In this document: positions 62,467 to 64,000 of the stretch, piece by piece
Layout of the letters: each line of letters starts with the position of its first letter
Numbering within the stretch: the first letter of the stretch is position 1
Source: Aciduliprofundum sp. MAR08-339
Lineage (GTDB): Archaea > Thermoplasmatota > Thermoplasmata > Thermoplasmatales > Aciduliprofundaceae
Length of the DNA stretch: 64,000 bases
Reading direction: 5' to 3'
Assembly (NCBI RefSeq): GCF_000327505.1
Contig: NC_019942.1
Coordinates: forward strand, 1,054,001 to 1,118,000
Translations under genes and position numbers: made by a program
Notes under the pieces: model-generated
Told to the model about the DNA's origin: nothing
What the model saw: only the letters and a program-made list of their open reading frames with translations
Database searches by the model: none

Positions 62467-63247
62467 ACTTCTCACACCTCCATATTTTCATCGCTGCCCT
62501 GATCCCGTCCGCTATTGCAAGTGAACTCTGGCGGTATATTCCGTTCCTTGCATCTCCCACAATGAACATCCTATCGGAGGTAATGTGACGGACTATATCT
62601 ATATTTGGAACCCTTCCAATGGCCACCAGAATAACATCAACATCAAAAATGCCTGCAGAGGTTACGGCCCTGCTTCCGTTCCATGAGTGAAGCACTCCCC
62701 TAACCAGCCTTACCCTGGGATTTTTTTGCACTTCTTCCTGCAATGATGGTATTGCCTTAAGCTCGCTGCGATGCAGAACGATAGCCTCTCCAATCTCAGA
62801 GGCACTGAGCGCGTAATCCAGTGCGATATCGCCCCCACCAATTATCATTACTCTCCTCTCATCCTCAATATCGGTTATGTGGTATTTAGCCCCAGGAATA
62901 TCCAGTTTCTTCGGCTTGGTGCCCGTGGCCACGATAAGGTAAGAAAACACGTACTCTCCCTCCCGGGTATGAATAATGAATTTTTCATTCTTTTCCACCC
63001 TTAGAACCTCCTCTTTTTTTATATCTATCCTGTATCTTCTTGCATAATCTTCAAGGATTTTAACGAACTCTCTGCCAGAAATTCCGTCTGGATAGAGCAT
63101 TGAGTTATCAATTCTGTACGCGTTTTCAACCAAGCCTCCAATTTTCCTCTTTTCAAATACAGTTGTTGATATGCCATACCTGGTGAGCTGCACAGCGGCG
63201 CTTATGCCCGATGGGCCCGCCCCTATTATTCCCACCTTTTTAGCCAT
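62441..63247 (-). CDS. Thioredoxin reductase-like flavoprotein without CxxC
   Basis: The 268-residue protein has FAD motif GAGPSGISAA (9-18), ATGTKPKKL, NAD(P)H motif IGGGDIALDYAL and the C-terminal VGDARNG. It resembles the thioredoxin reductase family but has no redox CxxC and is about 50 residues shorter than the true reductase at 52.9 kb. It may be a ferredoxin/NADP reductase or donate electrons to the radical SAM enzyme encoded downstream with a 26-nt overlap. That partnership is inference. Confidence 0.85.
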   Translation of the reverse strand: MAKKVGIIGAGPSGISAAVQLTRYGISTTVFEKRKIGGLVENAYRIDNSMLYPDGISGREFVKILEDYARRYRIDIKKEEVLRVEKNEKFIIHTREGEYVFSYLIVATGTKPKKLDIPGAKYHITDIEDERRVMIIGGGDIALDYALSASEIGEAIVLHRSELKAIPSLQEEVQKNPRVRLVRGVLHSWNGSRAVTSAGIFDVDVILVAIGRVPNIDIVRHITSDRMFIVGDARNGIYRQSSLAIADGIRAAMKIWRCEKYGDSCRDW

Positions 63248-63858
63248 GATTTCACCTCTTCAAGCGTGGGCACGGGAGCGAAACCGTGGGAAATTGCCCT
63301 TATTGTTCCCTCATGAAGCTCGGAATTCTGCGTGACCGTGCCATCGATGGGAAATATCACATAGAGTCCATGAACGAACGCGGATCTTGCGGAGGTTTCA
63401 CAGCACAGATGAGTCATCACTCCAGTGATGATTACCGTATTCACATTTTTCTCCCTCAAAATATTTTCAAGGTCTGTGCGGTAAAACGCATCGTAGGTTC
63501 TCTTCTCAACAATCTCATCTCCATACTCTCTCATCTCATTAATTATTTCCGTGTCGTGATTGCAGGGCATGGTATCGCCCCACCATCCTTCCATGATGTC
63601 TCCACCATGGCAGTGTCTTGTCATTATTATCGGAATCTCAAGGCCCTTTGCGAATGAATAGAAATCCCGCAGTCTCTGTATCAGCCGTGGGGCGCTGGGC
63701 AGGTATGCCTTTTTATCTCGCTCTAAAAAATAGCGCTGCAGGTCTATGCCAAGAACGGCGATTCCTTTCGGATTTATCCATTCCAATTTTCTGGGCCTGA
63801 AATATCTTTTTCTCATACTTTCAATGAACGATGGGGTGAGATAATCCTCCCTGTGCAT
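63226..63858 (-). CDS. Isochorismatase/nicotinamidase-like cysteine hydrolase
   Basis: The 210-residue protein has the family triad: D in VLGIDLQRYFL (near 35), Lys in VEKRTYDAF (near 118) and Cys in GVMTHLCCETSARSAF (near 152). Nicotinamidase, isochorismatase and related amidases share this pattern, so the substrate is open. It overlaps the flavoprotein gene by 22 nt, making a tight three-gene operon. Confidence 0.85.
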   Translation of the reverse strand: MHREDYLTPSFIESMRKRYFRPRKLEWINPKGIAVLGIDLQRYFLERDKKAYLPSAPRLIQRLRDFYSFAKGLEIPIIMTRHCHGGDIMEGWWGDTMPCNHDTEIINEMREYGDEIVEKRTYDAFYRTDLENILREKNVNTVIITGVMTHLCCETSARSAFVHGLYVIFPIDGTVTQNSELHEGTIRAISHGFAPVPTLEEVKSWLKRWE

Positions 63859-63933
63859 GACCGGCCATGGCGGTGCGAGATTAAGATTTTTTCCGACGCA
63901 CCATTTTTATACTCTCTTCCCATATCCACCAAT

Positions 63934-64000
63934 ATGCTTCTCATCAAGAACGCTTCGCAGCTTCTCACCCTGCATGGGGGAATAAGAAGGGGAAGTTACG
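63934..64000 (+). CDS. Imidazolonepropionase-like amidohydrolase (3' partial)
   Basis: Only the first 22 codons are in the window (MLLIKNASQLLTLHGGIRRG). The start LLIKNASQLLTL and a following Arg-Arg-Gly fit the N-terminal strand of imidazolonepropionase (HutI) and related amidohydrolases; the evidence is short. A TATA-like TTTTTATAC (63904-63912) about 25 nt upstream fits a leaderless start. If HutI, it acts in histidine degradation. Confidence 0.45.
   Translation, partial: MLLIKNASQLLTLHGGIRRGSY

Noticed and set aside
1-64000. CRISPR array or cas genes
   Set aside because: No regularly spaced direct repeats of 24-40 bp with unique spacers; the TTTCTAAAC units are too short and tandem, and the Cas4-like domain is part of a UvrD fusion.

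Overview
The window reads as a chromosomal piece of a thermophilic archaeon in Thermoplasmatota, most like the Aciduliprofundum (DHVE2) group; this placement is inferred from gene content, without any database search. Archaeal markers are aRF1, aIF1A, archease, RpoL, LSm, eL37, eL41, RIO1, HerA, CDP-archaeol synthase, thermosome, PAN and VAT/CDC48, plus a tRNA-Trp whose intron is a box C/D guide RNA. Many genes have a TATA-like box about 25 nt before the start codon (leaderless); others have GGTGAT/GGAGGT ribosome binding sites.

Layout. 1-5.4 kb: methylmalonyl-CoA mutase (5' end outside the window) and a four-subunit sodium-pumping methylmalonyl-CoA decarboxylase, pointing to amino-acid/organic-acid fermentation coupled to a Na+ gradient. 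5.4-30.4 kb: housekeeping, including 4-phosphopantoate-beta-alanine ligase, RecJ-like DHH nuclease with uS15, SMC-ScpA behind a palindromic operator, RpoL, PAN, HerA, PurF-eL37-LSm, archease, aRF1, VAT, CarS, and tRNA-Gly, tRNA-Arg and tRNA-Trp genes.

30.6-50.7 kb is an accessory island, richer in A+T, with pseudogene debris and long non-coding stretches. From left to right it holds a four-repeat acidic protein; a frameshifted rhomboid-like pseudogene; an operon of UvrD/RecB-like helicase-nuclease, type III methyltransferase (Mod) and type III restriction subunit (Res); an HNH nuclease fragment; a structured palindromic element; and an operon of a coiled-coil protein, two BrxD-like P-loop ATPases and an Lhr/BrxHI-like helicase, without the BREX methylase PglX or phosphatase PglZ. 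An 18-bp inverted repeat brackets this second operon. Then come two small tail-anchored Sm/SH3-like proteins, a 28-bp perfect palindrome, an iteron-like TTTCTAAAC repeat field, an orphan basic protein and a second protein related to the four-repeat protein. The bracketed ATPase/helicase operon is my best candidate for an undescribed (defence) system.

50.8-64 kb: backbone again. Small membrane proteins, an SDR, protein disulfide oxidoreductase with thioredoxin reductase, the aIF1A-RIO1-KH(Dim2-like) ribosome cluster, a CPA2 antiporter, DUF99, Pth2, a DUF1616-like protein, a COG1031 radical SAM enzyme, thermosome, an overlapping three-gene operon (isochorismatase-like hydrolase, CxxC-less flavoprotein, RlmN-like radical SAM enzyme), and the start of an imidazolonepropionase-like gene.
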